A DNA stretch of 64,000 nucleotides, taken from Kaistia geumhonensis. GTDB taxonomy: Bacteria > Pseudomonadota > Alphaproteobacteria > Rhizobiales > Kaistiaceae. The stretch is from the NCBI RefSeq assembly GCF_030815145.1, contig NZ_JAUSWJ010000001.1:2852001-2916000 (forward strand), read 5' to 3'. The translations under genes were made by a program, and so were the position numbers. Below the pieces are notes generated by a model. The model was not told the DNA's origin, searched no databases, and was given only the letters and a program-made list of their open reading frames with translations. Of the stretch, positions 1 through 9,909 are shown one piece after another. Position 1 is the first letter of the stretch; the number at the start of each line of letters is the position of its first letter.

Positions 1-1082
1 TCGAAGGGCTCGAGATCGTCGACGCCCTCGCCGACGCCGATGAAATGGATGGGCAGGCGGTATTTTTCGGCGATGGCGACGAGGATACCGCCGCGGGCCG
101 TGCCGTCCAGCTTGGTCATGACGAGGCCGGTCACGCCGGCCGTGCGGCCGAAGATCTCGACCTGGCTCAGCGCGTTCTGGCCCGTCGTCGCGTCGAGCGT
201 CATCAGCACGGTGTGCGGCGCGGCGGGGTCCTGCTTCTTGATGACGCGGATGATCTTCTCGAGCTCGGCCATCAGCTCGGCGCGGTTCTGAAGGCGCCCG
301 GCGGTGTCGATGATGAGCACCTCGGTGCCGGCGGCCTGCGCCTCCTTCAGCGCGTCGAAGGCGAGGCCGGCCGCGTCGGCGCCGATGGCGCGCGAGACGA
401 CGGCGGCGCCGGTGCGCTCGCCCCAGATCTTGAGCTGCTCCACCGCGGCGGCGCGGAAGGTGTCCCCGGCCGCCAGCATCACCGTGCGTCCCTCGGCGCG
501 CAGCTTCGCCGAGAGCTTGCCGATCGTCGTCGTCTTGCCGGTGCCGTTGACGCCGACGACGAGAATGACATGCGGCTTCAGCGCCGGATCGAGCACCAGC
601 GGCTTCGCCACCGGGGTGAGGATCTTGGCGACTTCCTCGGCGAGGATCGTCTTGACCTCGTCGCCCTCGATCTCCTTGTCGAAGCGGCCCTTGGCGATCG
701 CGGCGGTGATGGCGGTCGCCGCCGGCAGGCCGAGATCGGCCTGGATCAGCACGTCCTCGAATTCCTCCAGCGTCTCGGCGTCGAGCTTGCGCTTGGTGAA
801 GACCGAGGCGATGCCCTGCGAGATCGCGTTCGAGGAACGCGACAGGCCGGCCTTAAGGCGCTGGAACCAGGAGACGCGCGGCGGCTCGGGCGCCGCGACC
901 GGCTCGGGCTCGGGGGCGGGCGGTGGCGGTGCCACCGGCGGCTCCGGCGTCATCGGCGCGAGCTCGGCCTCGAAGAGCGACGGCCTCGGCTGCTGCGGCT
1001 CCTCGGGGCTCGGCTGCGGCTCGGCGGGCGCGCCGCCGCGGCCGAAGATGCGCTGGAAGAAGCCCTTCTTCTCCTCGGTCAT
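1..1082 (-). CDS. ftsY: Signal recognition particle receptor FtsY (3' end cut by window)
   Basis: FtsY is the membrane-associated SRP receptor GTPase that docks ribosome-nascent-chain-SRP complexes at the SecYEG translocon. About 360 codons are visible; the C-terminus lies beyond the left edge. A Pro/Glu/Ala-rich N-terminal A domain (about residues 10-65) precedes the NG domain. G-domain motifs are intact: P-loop GVNGTGKTT near residue 176, DTAGR near 258 and TKLDGTARGG near 321. The start ATG lies 3 bases after the mtaB stop codon, so it is the last visible gene of a dapF-mtaB-ftsY unit, an order common in Alphaproteobacteria. Nothing unusual was seen in the visible part. Confidence 0.97.
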   Translation of the reverse strand, partial: MTEEKKGFFQRIFGRGGAPAEPQPSPEEPQQPRPSLFEAELAPMTPEPPVAPPPPAPEPEPVAAPEPPRVSWFQRLKAGLSRSSNAISQGIASVFTKRKLDAETLEEFEDVLIQADLGLPAATAITAAIAKGRFDKEIEGDEVKTILAEEVAKILTPVAKPLVLDPALKPHVILVVGVNGTGKTTTIGKLSAKLRAEGRTVMLAAGDTFRAAAVEQLKIWGERTGAAVVSRAIGADAAGLAFDALKEAQAAGTEVLIIDTAGRLQNRAELMAELEKIIRVIKKQDPAAPHTVLMTLDATTGQNALSQVEIFGRTAGVTGLVMTKLDGTARGGILVAIAEKYRLPIHFIGVGEGVDDLEPF

Positions 1083-1085
1083 GGT

Positions 1086-2330
1086 TCAGGCGGCTCCTGC
1101 GATCGGCGTGGCGAGCAGCCGGCTTTCGGCGCGCCCGGTGATGCGGACATCGACGATCGCGCCCGGCGGCGGGCCCTCGATCGCGACATCGGTGAAATGC
1201 TCCGTCCGGCCCCGCCCGCCGCGCTCGACGAGCACGCGCCGGCGATGACCGATCTCGCCGTCGAGGAAGGCGTCGAGCCGCCTCCGGCCGAGGGTGCGCA
1301 GCGCGGCCGCTCGCGCCTTGACCGTTTCGTGCGGCAGCTGCGGCATGCGCGCCGCCGGCGTGCCGGGTCGTGCCGAGAACGGAAAGACATGGAGATGCGT
1401 CAGCCCGCACGCCTCGACGAGTGCGAGGCTGTTGTCGAACATCGCATCCGTCTCGGTCGGGAAGCCGGCGATGAGATCGGCGCCGAACACGGCATCGGGG
1501 CGCAGCGCCCTGACCTCGGCGCAGAAGCGGATCGCGTCGTCGCGCAGGTGCCGCCGCTTCATGCGCTTCAGGATCATGTCGTCGCCGGCCTGTAGCGACA
1601 GGTGGAAATGCGGCATCAGGCGCGGCTCGCCGGCGATCGCCGCCATCAGCGCCGGGTCGACCTCGATCGTATCGAGCGAGGAGAGGCGGAGGCGCGGCAG
1701 GTCCGGCACCAGCTTCAGGATCGTCGCGACCAGCCGGCCGAGCGTCGGCCGTCCCGGCAGGTCGGCGCCATAGGCGGTGAGATCGACGCCGGTCAGCACC
1801 ACTTCGCCAAAGCCGCGCGCGACGAGGCTGCGCACCGTCTCGACGACGCCGCCCATCGGCACCGAGCGCGACGGACCGCGGCCATAAGGAATGATGCAGA
1901 AGGTGCAGCGATGGTCGCATCCGTTCTGAACGGCGACGAAAGCGCGCGTATGCCCCTCGATGCCCGTCACCGCTTCGCCGGCGGCGAGCGCCGCCGTGCC
2001 GGCATCGGCGACGCGGACGCGCTCGCTCCCCCGCCACGCGTCCGGTGCGAGCTTCTCGGCATTGCCGAGAACAAGGTCGACCTCAGCCATCGCGGCGAAG
2101 GCTTCGGGGTCGGTCTGCGCCGCGCAACCGGAAACGACGATCCGGGCACCAGGCCGCTCGCGCCGCGCCTTGCGGATCGCCTGCCGTGCCTGCCGCACTG
2201 CTTCGCCGGTCACCGCGCAGGTGTTGACGAGCACCGCATCCTCGAAGCCGGCCGCGCGGGCGTTGGCGCGCATCACCTCGCTCTCGAGGAGGTTCAGCCG
2301 GCAGCCGAAGGAGATGGTGTCGAGGCTCAT
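1086..2330 (-). CDS. mtaB: tRNA t6A37 methylthiotransferase MtaB
   Basis: 414-residue radical-SAM methylthiotransferase that converts t6A at position 37 of ANN-decoding tRNAs to ms2t6A. The N-terminal UPF0004 domain has the three cluster-binding cysteines C10, C38 and C69. The radical-SAM motif CDHRCTFC supplies C138, C142 and C145, followed by IIPYGRG as usual for MiaB-type enzymes. The length and the start MSLDTISFGCRLN match MtaB rather than MiaB or RimO. It follows dapF by about 70 bases and is 3 bases upstream of ftsY, so all three are probably cotranscribed. Confidence 0.95.
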   Translation of the reverse strand: MSLDTISFGCRLNLLESEVMRANARAAGFEDAVLVNTCAVTGEAVRQARQAIRKARRERPGARIVVSGCAAQTDPEAFAAMAEVDLVLGNAEKLAPDAWRGSERVRVADAGTAALAAGEAVTGIEGHTRAFVAVQNGCDHRCTFCIIPYGRGPSRSVPMGGVVETVRSLVARGFGEVVLTGVDLTAYGADLPGRPTLGRLVATILKLVPDLPRLRLSSLDTIEVDPALMAAIAGEPRLMPHFHLSLQAGDDMILKRMKRRHLRDDAIRFCAEVRALRPDAVFGADLIAGFPTETDAMFDNSLALVEACGLTHLHVFPFSARPGTPAARMPQLPHETVKARAAALRTLGRRRLDAFLDGEIGHRRRVLVERGGRGRTEHFTDVAIEGPPPGAIVDVRITGRAESRLLATPIAGAA

Positions 2331-2401
2331 GCGTCAGGAGGCGTCGCGGACGGGGGTGACGGTCCGCCCTCTATGCCGGAAGGTGCCGCCAAAGGCCACC
2401 C

Positions 2402-3298
2402 TCATGCGGCCGCGCCGATCCGCTCCAGCGCCAGCGCCCCGGCCCCGTCGAACCCGAGCCGCCCTTCGTGTTCGAAGGCGGCGGCGCCCGTCATCAGGAT
2501 ATGGTCGTCGGCGCGCCAGTCGATGCGGAGCGTGCCGCCCGGCAGCGTGACGTCGACCGTCCGACCGGTCCGGCCGGTGCGCGCGGCCGCGACCGCGGCG
2601 GCGCAGGCCGCCGATCCGCAGGCCCGCGTCAGCCCGGCGCCGCGCTCCCAGACGGCGAGCGTCAGCGAGGAGGGCGAGGTGACGGCGGCGAGAGAGATGT
2701 TGGCGCGCTCGGGAAAGATCGGGTGGTTCTCGAGCATCGGCCCGATACGGCCGAGATCGAACGCCGCGACGTCCTTCACCCAGAAGATCGCATGCGGATT
2801 GCCGACATTGACCACCGAGGGCGAATGCAGGATCGGCGCATCGATCGGGCCGATCTGCAGCTCGATGGCGCGTGTGTCGGCGAACGCCTCGGCGAGCGGA
2901 ATCTCGCGCCAGCCGAAGCGCGGCGTGCCCATGTCGACCGTGATGCGGTCCGCGTCCTCGACCTCGGCCGTGAGCAGACCCGCCGATGTCTCGAGCAGGA
3001 AGCTCTGCCGGCCCGTTTCGCGCGCCAGCACCAGGGCGACGCAGCGCGTACCGTTGCCGCAGGCACCGGAGAGCGAGCCGTCGGTGTTGAAGATGCGCAT
3101 GAAGGCATCCGTGCCCGGCGTCCTCGGCGGCTCGAGCGCCATCAGCTGGTCGAAGGCGGTCGCCCCGTCGGCCGCGACGGCGCGCGCCTTCTCCGCGTCG
3201 AGCCGCCAGGGGGCGGCGCGGAAATCGACGACGGTGATCTCGTTGCCGATGCCGTTCATCTTGGCGAAGGGCACGGGGCTGGTGGCGATCGCGGGCAT
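2402..3298 (-). CDS. dapF: Diaminopimelate epimerase DapF
   Basis: Cofactor-independent epimerase that interconverts LL- and meso-diaminopimelate for lysine and peptidoglycan synthesis. 298 residues. Both catalytic cysteines are present in their family contexts: C80 in ACGNGTRC and C227 in ACGSAACA. The KMNGIGNE motif near residue 13 is the usual N-terminal signature; the predicted start adds about ten residues before it and no strong ribosome binding site decides between starts. It is first of the dapF-mtaB-ftsY unit. A DapC-like aminotransferase of the same pathway lies at 21274-22449. Confidence 0.96.
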   Translation of the reverse strand: MPAIATSPVPFAKMNGIGNEITVVDFRAAPWRLDAEKARAVAADGATAFDQLMALEPPRTPGTDAFMRIFNTDGSLSGACGNGTRCVALVLARETGRQSFLLETSAGLLTAEVEDADRITVDMGTPRFGWREIPLAEAFADTRAIELQIGPIDAPILHSPSVVNVGNPHAIFWVKDVAAFDLGRIGPMLENHPIFPERANISLAAVTSPSSLTLAVWERGAGLTRACGSAACAAAVAAARTGRTGRTVDVTLPGGTLRIDWRADDHILMTGAAAFEHEGRLGFDGAGALALERIGAAA

Positions 3299-3565
3299 GT
3301 CGGGTCCGGGCTCGGCAGTCTTGTGCCGCCGCGTTGTTGAAAGATGTTCTTATATGGCGAAAAAGGTCGAGAAATGCGAGGCCCGGAACATGGTGCGGCC
3401 GCTCGCGGCGCCTGCCGCTTGCGGGGCGGGGCAGAGCCTGCTTTTCTCTCGTGAACCGTTACAACACGCCGCTTCGCGGCGGCCGGAGGGGAGCCGGCCA
3501 ACTGGCGCCCGCCCGTCCCCAGGCCCGCCTCCGATCCTGCCCCATCGCCGGCCCATGGAATTCAG

Positions 3566-4882
3566 ATGACGCTCGATATCGCGACCCGCGTCTACAATCA
3601 CGGCTTCCGCATCGATCCGATCGTGCGGACGCTGCTCGATACCGATTTCTACAAGTTCCTGATGTTGCAGATGATCCGGCACACTTCGCCCGACGTGCAT
3701 GCGACTTTCGGGCTGATCAACCGGACGAAATCGGTGCGGCTCGCCGACGTCATCGACGAGCGCGAGCTGCGCGACCAGCTCGACCATGCCCGCACGCTGC
3801 GCTTCCAGAAAAACGAGCTGATCTGGCTGGCCGGCAACACGTTCTACGGCGTGAAGCAGATCTTCAAGCCTGACTTCCTCGAATGGCTGGAGGATTTCCA
3901 GCTGCCCGAATACGACCTTCACCGCACCGCGGACGGGCAGTACGAACTTCTCTTCGAAGGGCCGTGGACCCATACGACGCTCTGGGAAGTGCCTGCGCTG
4001 GCTATCGTTTGCGAGCTGCGTGCCCGCGCCGCCATGAAGGGCATGAGCCGTTTTGAACTCGACGTGCTCTATGCCAAGGCCAAGGCCAAGCTCTGGGGCA
4101 AGATCGAGCGGCTGCGTGTGCTCGGCCGCGAAGGACCGCTGAAGGTCGCCGATTTCGGCACCCGCCGCCGGCATGGTTTCCTGTGGCAGAAGTGGTGCGT
4201 CGAGGCGCTGCAGGAGGGGCTCGGCGACAATTTCGTCGGCACCTCCAATGTCAAGATGGCCATGGATGCCGGCCTCGAGGCGATCGGGACCAATGCGCAT
4301 GAACTGCCGATGGTTTATGCCGCCCTCGCCAACAACGACGAAGAGCTTCATGCCGCGCCATACAAGGTTTTGAAAGATTGGGCCAAGATGTATGACGGCA
4401 ATCTGCTCGTCATTCTTCCAGACACCTATGGCACGACCAACTTCCTGCGCGATGCGCCGGACTGGATTCTCGACTGGAAGGGCATCCGCCCGGATTCCAA
4501 GCCGCCGATCGAAGGCGCCGAGGAGGCGATCGCCTGGTGGACAGCGCGTGGCCGCGATCCGCGCGAGAAGCTGATCGTGCTCTCGGACGGTATGGACATC
4601 GATACGATCGAGGAGGCCTCGCGCGCCCTTCGTGGCCGGGTCAATCTCTCCATCGGCTGGGGCACCAACGTCACCAACGATTTCCGCGACTGTGCACCGG
4701 ACGGCAAGGACGACCGCCTCGAGTCGATCTCGCTCGTCTGCAAGGTCGTGGAGGCGAATGGACGGCCGGCGGTGAAGCTTTCGGACAATGCCAACAAGGC
4801 GACCGGACCGGCCGAGGAGGTGGAACGCTATCGTCGTGTCTTCGGCCATGATGCAAGGGCCAGGCAACCGGTGCTGGTCTAG
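3566..4882 (+). CDS. pncB: Nicotinate phosphoribosyltransferase PncB
   Basis: Forms nicotinate mononucleotide from nicotinate and PRPP, coupled to ATP hydrolysis, in NAD salvage (Preiss-Handler pathway). 438 residues, a normal length. Recognisable family segments include [11 protein letters not shown] near residue 28, the FGTRRRHG stretch, and GTSNVKMA followed by GTNAHELPM, which carries the conserved histidine region. It stands alone on the plus strand, divergent from dapF across about 265 bases. That gap holds a short AT-richer patch near 3335-3375 in which a promoter is plausible but not well defined. Confidence 0.96.
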   Translation: MTLDIATRVYNHGFRIDPIVRTLLDTDFYKFLMLQMIRHTSPDVHATFGLINRTKSVRLADVIDERELRDQLDHARTLRFQKNELIWLAGNTFYGVKQIFKPDFLEWLEDFQLPEYDLHRTADGQYELLFEGPWTHTTLWEVPALAIVCELRARAAMKGMSRFELDVLYAKAKAKLWGKIERLRVLGREGPLKVADFGTRRRHGFLWQKWCVEALQEGLGDNFVGTSNVKMAMDAGLEAIGTNAHELPMVYAALANNDEELHAAPYKVLKDWAKMYDGNLLVILPDTYGTTNFLRDAPDWILDWKGIRPDSKPPIEGAEEAIAWWTARGRDPREKLIVLSDGMDIDTIEEASRALRGRVNLSIGWGTNVTNDFRDCAPDGKDDRLESISLVCKVVEANGRPAVKLSDNANKATGPAEEVERYRRVFGHDARARQPVLV

Positions 4883-4981
4883 CGCGGAGGCTTCGGCTAT
4901 TCTTCGCCTGTCGTTGACCCCGGACAGTGGGAGGCTCGTGTGATCCATCCGAATCCGCACCTGACCTATGGCCCTGTCCAG

Positions 4982-5005
4982 GCCCTGCAGACGCGTTTGC
5001 AGGGC
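4982..5005 (+). terminator. Hairpin between pncB and the ABC-F gene
   Basis: Perfect 8-bp inverted repeat GCCCTGCA / TGCAGGGC with an 8-base loop, 100 bases after the pncB stop and 110 bases before the ABC-F start. It has no following T-run, so it is a weak terminator candidate at best; a role in a leader RNA of the ABC-F gene is equally possible. Confidence 0.3.
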
Positions 5006-5114
5006 TGATCAGGGAACGGACCCCAGGACGGTCTTCTTCCGGTCGGCTCATCCCGAAAGCCTCGGCCCAGTGCGCCTTGCTGCGCGACCGGCCGTTCCGG
5101 ACGAAGACGATCCC

Positions 5115-6637
5115 ATGTCCCTTGTGACCCTTCGCGCGCTCGGCCTGACGCTCGGCGCTCCCCTCTTCACCGGCCTCGATCTCGCTATCCAGAAGGGCGA
5201 CCGCATTGGCCTCGTCGCCGCCAATGGTCGCGGCAAATCAACCCTGCTCAAGGTGATCGCCGGCCTTCTTCCGCCGTCCGACGGTGCGATCACCGCGACG
5301 CGCGGCACACGCATCGCGCTGATGCAGCAGGAGCCGACGCCGGAACAACAGGCGCTGCCGCTGCGCGCCATGCTCGCCGGCGCCCTGCCACCCGAGACGC
5401 GGGAATGGGAGGACTGGCGCGTCGACGTCGCGCTCGATGCGCTCGCCGTCCCGGCCGATCTTCGCGATCGTCCGCTCGGGGCGCTCAGCGGCGGCTGGCA
5501 GCGGATGGCGATGCTCGCGGCCGCGACGCTCGCCGAGCCCGACCTCCTGCTCTTGGACGAGCCGACCAACCATCTCGATCTCGCGCGCATCGGCACGCTG
5601 GAGCGCTTCATAGTCGACCTGCCGCGCGAGACGGCCATCCTCGTCGCCAGCCATGACCGCGCCTTTCTCGACGGCGTCACCAATCGGACGCTGTTCCTCC
5701 GCTCCACCGGCTCGGCCGTCTATGCCGCGCCCTATGGAGCCGCGCGGGCGAGCCTCGATACCGCCGACGAGGCGGCGGCGCGGCGCTACGAGACGGACCT
5801 CAAGCAGGGGGCCAAGCTGCGCCGGCAGGCGGCCAAGCTGCACAATCTCGGCGTCAATTCCGGCTCCGACCTGCTTACGGTCAAGACGAAGCAGCTGAGG
5901 GAACGGGCGGAGCGGATCGAGAGCGCGGCCAAGCCGGCGCATCTCGAGGAGTCGGCCGGCCGCATCCGGCTCGACGAGCGCGGCAGCGAGGCGAAGGTGC
6001 TGATTGCCTTCGACGATCTCGTCGTGGCGACTCCGGACGGTCGCCTTCTGTTCGAGACTGGCAGGCGCTGGATCCGGCCGGGCGAGAGGATCGTGCTGCT
6101 CGCCCCGAACGGGGCCGGCAAGTCGCGCTTCCTCGATAGCGTCATCCGCGCGCTCCGCGGCGAGGCGGTGCGGGGCGTGAGAACCAATCCATCGCTTGTC
6201 GCCGGCGTCGTCGACCAGCAGCTCAGCCATCTCGGCGCGGACGAAACCTTGCAGGGAGCGGTCGTTTCGCGCTTCCCGGTCGGCGACCAGCGCGCGCGTG
6301 CGTTGCTCGCCGGCGCCGGCTTTCCGGTCGAACGCCACGGCGACCGTGTCTCGGTTCTCTCGGGCGGTCAGCGGGCGCGACTCGCGATGCTGATCCTCCG
6401 CCTCGAGAAGCCGGGCTTTCATGTGCTGGATGAGCCGACGAACCATCTCGACATCGAGGTCAGGAGATGCTCGAGGCCGAACTGACGCGCGGCGAGGCGG
6501 GCGCGCTGATCGTCTCGCATGACCGCCGTTTCGTGGAGACCGTCGGCAACCGGTTCTGGCGCGTCCAGCGCGGCAAGCTCGCGGACTGCGACGACCCGGA
6601 GGCCTATTTCGCCGAGGCGATGACCGCCGCGGTCTGA
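5115..6637 (+). pseudogene. ABC-F family ATPase, interrupted by a -1 frameshift near its end
   Basis: Soluble twin-ATPase protein of the ABC-F class (EttA/Uup/YheS relatives), which act on ribosomes rather than in transport. The ATG at 5115 opens domain 1 with a NGRGKST Walker A, LSGGW signature and LLLLDEPTNHLD. Domain 2 has APNGAGKSR, LSGGQRARLAM and HVLDEPTNHLDIE. Straight after DIE (6456-6458) the frame runs into VRRCSRPN and stops at 6485. Reading from 6461 in the next frame restores QEMLEAEL, the switch-region LIVSHDRRF and a normal C-terminus ending at 6637. One missing G in the GAGGTC run (expected GAGGGTC) explains it. A full-length product would be about 507 residues. The change may be a real mutation or a sequencing error; the truncated protein would lack the second H-loop. 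Confidence 0.85.
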
Positions 6638-6639
6638 GA

Positions 6640-7899
6640 TCAGGCCGTCGCGAGGTGCGGGCTGGTGAAGCCGAGGCGGCCGAGGCCCCGGCGCACCGTC
6701 GCGTCGCTCATCACGAGGTCCCACAGAAGGCTGGTTCGGTGGTTCTCGATCATCACGATGATCGGCCCCTGGTCGATCGCGAGATGCGTCTTGGCCGCCC
6801 AGCCGACCGTCTCGTTGAAAGCATCGACGAAGCCGAGCTCGCCATAGATGCGGTCGCCCAGATCGTCGTGGAAATGGCGGAGTGCCGGCATCACCAGATC
6901 GGGCGCATAGGGCAGGCTGGAGATCGCCGCGGTCGGCGCGATCACGCCGAGATCGTTGTCGGGGGCGTGGGCGGAATAGCCCTCGTGATTGTCGCTGGCG
7001 GTCAGGCCCCAGCAGTCCGGCCCATAGCCGACATAGCCCTTCGGGTTGCGGACGCAATAGGCCTGGTTGATGCGGACATGCGCCTCGTTCTGCGCGAGAT
7101 AGTCGGCATAGGGATCGCGGAGCCCGCGCGGGTCGAGGCCGAGGAACGAATAATGGGCGAAGAACAGCGGGCCGCCCCCATCCGGCCCGAGCGGCAGCAG
7201 GATATGCTCGTTCGCCGCATGGTCGCGACCGTTCAGGAAGGTGCGGCTCTGGGTGAAGCCGTTGTGATAGACGGCCGGCGAGATCGGATCGCGCGCGGAG
7301 CCCGCGGCCAGCACCAGCGCGATCAGGCACTCGTTCCAGCCGAGGATCTCGTGGTTCATGGCGAAGCCGTGATTGGGGCTCCAGTGCCAGTAATAGGCCT
7401 CGCGTCCCTCGCGGGTGAACCAGTTCCACTCGACGGCGTCGAAGAGTCCGTCGATGCGGCCGCGCAGCCAGGGTTCGCTGTTGCCGCCACCGTCGAAGAA
7501 GGCGCGCGCCGCGATCAGACCCTGCATCAGCAGCGCGGTCTCGACGATGTCGGCGCCGTCGTCCTTCCGGCCGAAGCGAATGGCGCGTCCCTCCGGGGTC
7601 AGGAAATGCGGGAAGGCGCCGTGGAAGCTGTCGGCGTGCTCGAGAAAGCGCAGCATGCGGTGCAGCCGCTCGACGGCCTCGGCGCGGGTGATCCAGCCGC
7701 GCGTGACGGCGGTGACGATCGCCATCGCCCCCATGCCGGAGCCGCCGCTGACCAGCCAGCCGTCATTGCCGCCGAAGCGATCGCGCGCCATGCCCGAGGC
7801 CGGGTCGGCGAAATCCCAGAAATAGCGGAATGTCCGCCGCTGGACATCGTCGAGAAGCGCCTCGTCGGAGAGCCGCGCCGTCGCCCTGCCGTGCCGCAT
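6640..7899 (-). CDS. Glucoamylase-like family protein (PF10091 type; possible beta-1,2-glucanase relative)
   Basis: About 419 residues matching the bacterial glucoamylase-like family (PF10091/COG5368), an (alpha/alpha)6-barrel group that includes GH144 endo-beta-1,2-glucanases; the assignment is from remembered family features. Typical stretches are RTFRYFWDFADPASGMARDR at the N-terminus, the WHWSPNHGFAMNHEI segment and GYGPDCWGLTASDNHEGY. No signal peptide is visible, so the enzyme looks cytoplasmic. A GTG at 7905 overlaps the upstream stop, but the ATG at 7899 has a well-placed GGAG and is preferred. It is coupled to the SbmA-like gene. Beta-1,2-glucan is plausible as substrate because Rhizobiales make cyclic beta-1,2-glucans, but this is inference. 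Confidence 0.8.
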   Translation of the reverse strand: MRHGRATARLSDEALLDDVQRRTFRYFWDFADPASGMARDRFGGNDGWLVSGGSGMGAMAIVTAVTRGWITRAEAVERLHRMLRFLEHADSFHGAFPHFLTPEGRAIRFGRKDDGADIVETALLMQGLIAARAFFDGGGNSEPWLRGRIDGLFDAVEWNWFTREGREAYYWHWSPNHGFAMNHEILGWNECLIALVLAAGSARDPISPAVYHNGFTQSRTFLNGRDHAANEHILLPLGPDGGGPLFFAHYSFLGLDPRGLRDPYADYLAQNEAHVRINQAYCVRNPKGYVGYGPDCWGLTASDNHEGYSAHAPDNDLGVIAPTAAISSLPYAPDLVMPALRHFHDDLGDRIYGELGFVDAFNETVGWAAKTHLAIDQGPIIVMIENHRTSLLWDLVMSDATVRRGLGRLGFTSPHLATA

Positions 7900-7901
7900 G
7901 T

Positions 7902-9689
7902 TCACTCCGGATCCCCCTTGTCCGTCTCGGCCGCCGGCAGCGCTACCAGATCGGCCGTACGATTGTAGAAGTCGCTCGTCGAGCCGCGCCCGGCGACCGT
8001 AACGAGGGCCGCCTGCTTCAGTTCGTCGTCGAGGATCGAGCTGAAGATGCGCCGCTGCCGCTCGTCGAGCGTATCGATCGATTGCTCGGTGAAGATCCAG
8101 TCGGGTTTCAGCAGCAGGAGGCGTGCGAAGGTGAGCCGCGCCTCGTCGTCATAGGAGAGTTCGCGCGACCAGCGCGAGCGCCGGTCGAGCGAGCTTGCGA
8201 GGCGGGTGAGGTCGACGCGCGCCAGCGCCGCGTTGAGCTGCTCGTCGGTGAAATCCGACGGAGATGCCGGATAGGTGATGGCCGCCCGCAGCGTGCCGTC
8301 CGGCATATAGGGCCGCTCGGGAAGGAACATGGTCCGCGCACCCGCCGGCAGGCTGATCTTGCCGGAGCCGAAGGGCCAGAGGCCCGCCAGCGCCGAGAAG
8401 AAGGCGCCGCGCCCTCGGCCCGTTCCGTCGATGATCTGCAGCCGGTCGCCGGGTCTGACGTCCACGGTTCTCGGCTCGAGTTCGGCGCCGCTGTCGGTCC
8501 AGGTGATGCGGACATTGTCGAGCGCGAGGTGGTCGCCATCATTCGCATAGGCGATGTGTTCGCCGCTGCGGCCGCGCACCTCGAGCGAGGTCAGCGCCTC
8601 GCGGAAGGTCATGACGCGCGAGAGCGTCGCCCGCCAGTCGGCGATGGCGCTGAAATTGTCGACGAACCAGCGCAGCGAGCCCTGCACCTGGTTGAAGGCT
8701 CCGACCACCATCATGAGCTGGCCGAAGGTGAGCTGGCCTCCGAAATAGCCGGGCGCGGCGATCACGATCGGCGCCACGATGCCGACCCAGCCATAGCCGG
8801 CGGTCACCCAGGTGAGCCGCGCGATGGCACCCACCAGCTGCCGCATGACGCCCAGCACCCGCTCCAGTTCTTCCCCGAGGCGGTTCTTCTCGTCGGCCTC
8901 GCCGGCATTGAGCGCGATGCCGTTTGCATTCTCCGAGACCTGAACCATGGCGAAGCGGAGGTCCGCCTCGCGCGCATATCGCTCGATGCCGATACCGATC
9001 AGCGGGCGGCCGACCTGCCAGGACAGCCAGGAGCCCGTCGCGGCATAGATCAGCGCGCACCAGACCATGTAGCCGGGGATGACGATCGAGGTGCCGTTGA
9101 AGGTGAGCGCGATGCCGCTCGACAGGACCCAGAGCACGCCGATGAACGAGGCGAGCAGCAGCGAGGACTGAAAGAGGCCGATGCCGAGGCCGGCTGAGAG
9201 CTCGGCGAGATGCCGGGCATCCTCGTGCACGCGCTGATCGGGATTGACGCCGATCTCGCCGGAATTCCTGATCATGACGAGGCGGCGCGGCGCCAGCCAC
9301 TGCTCGATCAGGTCGCGCGTCAGCCACTTGCGCGACTGAAGCTTGATCATCTGGTCGAGCCAGGTCTGCGCCACGTTGAGGGCGAGCAGAACGCCGGCGA
9401 TGCCGCCGAACACCATCAGATAGGTGATGAAGGAGCGGATGTTCTTCTGCTCGATCGCGTCATAGAACGGCTTGTTCCAGGCGTTCAGCGCGACCTGCAT
9501 CGCATTGGTAGCGAGAATCACCGTGACGATGCCGACGGTGAGCAGGATGAAGGTGCTGCGCCCCGACGAGCGCCAGAGCGCCAGCACGAAGTCGGAGAAC
9601 TGCCGGATGAGCTCTGCCGTCTCGCTCGGCCGCTCCTCGGCGACCTCTTCACCCGGTTCGGCCCGGTTTGGCTCGATTCGTTCCGTCAT
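7902..9689 (-). CDS. SbmA/YddA-type ABC membrane protein with fused, degenerate ATPase domain
   Basis: About 595 residues: an ABC_membrane_2 (SbmA/BacA-like) membrane domain (about residues 30-330; e.g. NAWNKPFYDAIEQKN and RKWLTRDLIEQWL) fused to a nucleotide-binding domain. The family layout of that domain is clear (SALAGLWPFGSG, LPERPYMPDGTLRAAITYP), yet every catalytic motif is changed. Walker A is DGTGRGRGA (near residue 420) where GPSGSGKST is usual, the signature is LSYDDEA (near 510), Walker B is IFTEQSIDTLD (near 530) with no DE pair, and the H-loop histidine is missing (VAGRG). ATP hydrolysis is therefore unlikely. The ATG at 9689 follows GAGGGGAG and is preferred over a longer reading. 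The gene overlaps the glucanase-like gene, implying shared function. Confidence 0.88.
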   Translation of the reverse strand: MTERIEPNRAEPGEEVAEERPSETAELIRQFSDFVLALWRSSGRSTFILLTVGIVTVILATNAMQVALNAWNKPFYDAIEQKNIRSFITYLMVFGGIAGVLLALNVAQTWLDQMIKLQSRKWLTRDLIEQWLAPRRLVMIRNSGEIGVNPDQRVHEDARHLAELSAGLGIGLFQSSLLLASFIGVLWVLSSGIALTFNGTSIVIPGYMVWCALIYAATGSWLSWQVGRPLIGIGIERYAREADLRFAMVQVSENANGIALNAGEADEKNRLGEELERVLGVMRQLVGAIARLTWVTAGYGWVGIVAPIVIAAPGYFGGQLTFGQLMMVVGAFNQVQGSLRWFVDNFSAIADWRATLSRVMTFREALTSLEVRGRSGEHIAYANDGDHLALDNVRITWTDSGAELEPRTVDVRPGDRLQIIDGTGRGRGAFFSALAGLWPFGSGKISLPAGARTMFLPERPYMPDGTLRAAITYPASPSDFTDEQLNAALARVDLTRLASSLDRRSRWSRELSYDDEARLTFARLLLLKPDWIFTEQSIDTLDERQRRIFSSILDDELKQAALVTVAGRGSTSDFYNRTADLVALPAAETDKGDPE

Positions 9690-9909
9690 CGCTCCCCTCG
9701 GCCCGGCGCGGGCATCCGAGAATAACGAAGCGCGCGGCAAAGTCCCGCTCAATCGCCTGGACCCGATGCCGCCGCTCGCTTTCCGCACTTGCCCCCTGCC
9801 CCTTCACGCTGCAACCGTTGGCGCGGCGACAAGGCGGCGCAGGCTGCCTCAATTCAACGTGAGATGGCGCGTCGCTTGAAAAGCGTCGGCGCCGACAAGG
9901 GAGGATGAG

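Noticed and set aside
6450-6490. Programmed ribosomal frameshift in the ABC-F gene
   Set aside because: No slippery heptamer or downstream structure is evident, and a single-base loss in a G-run explains the break more simply.
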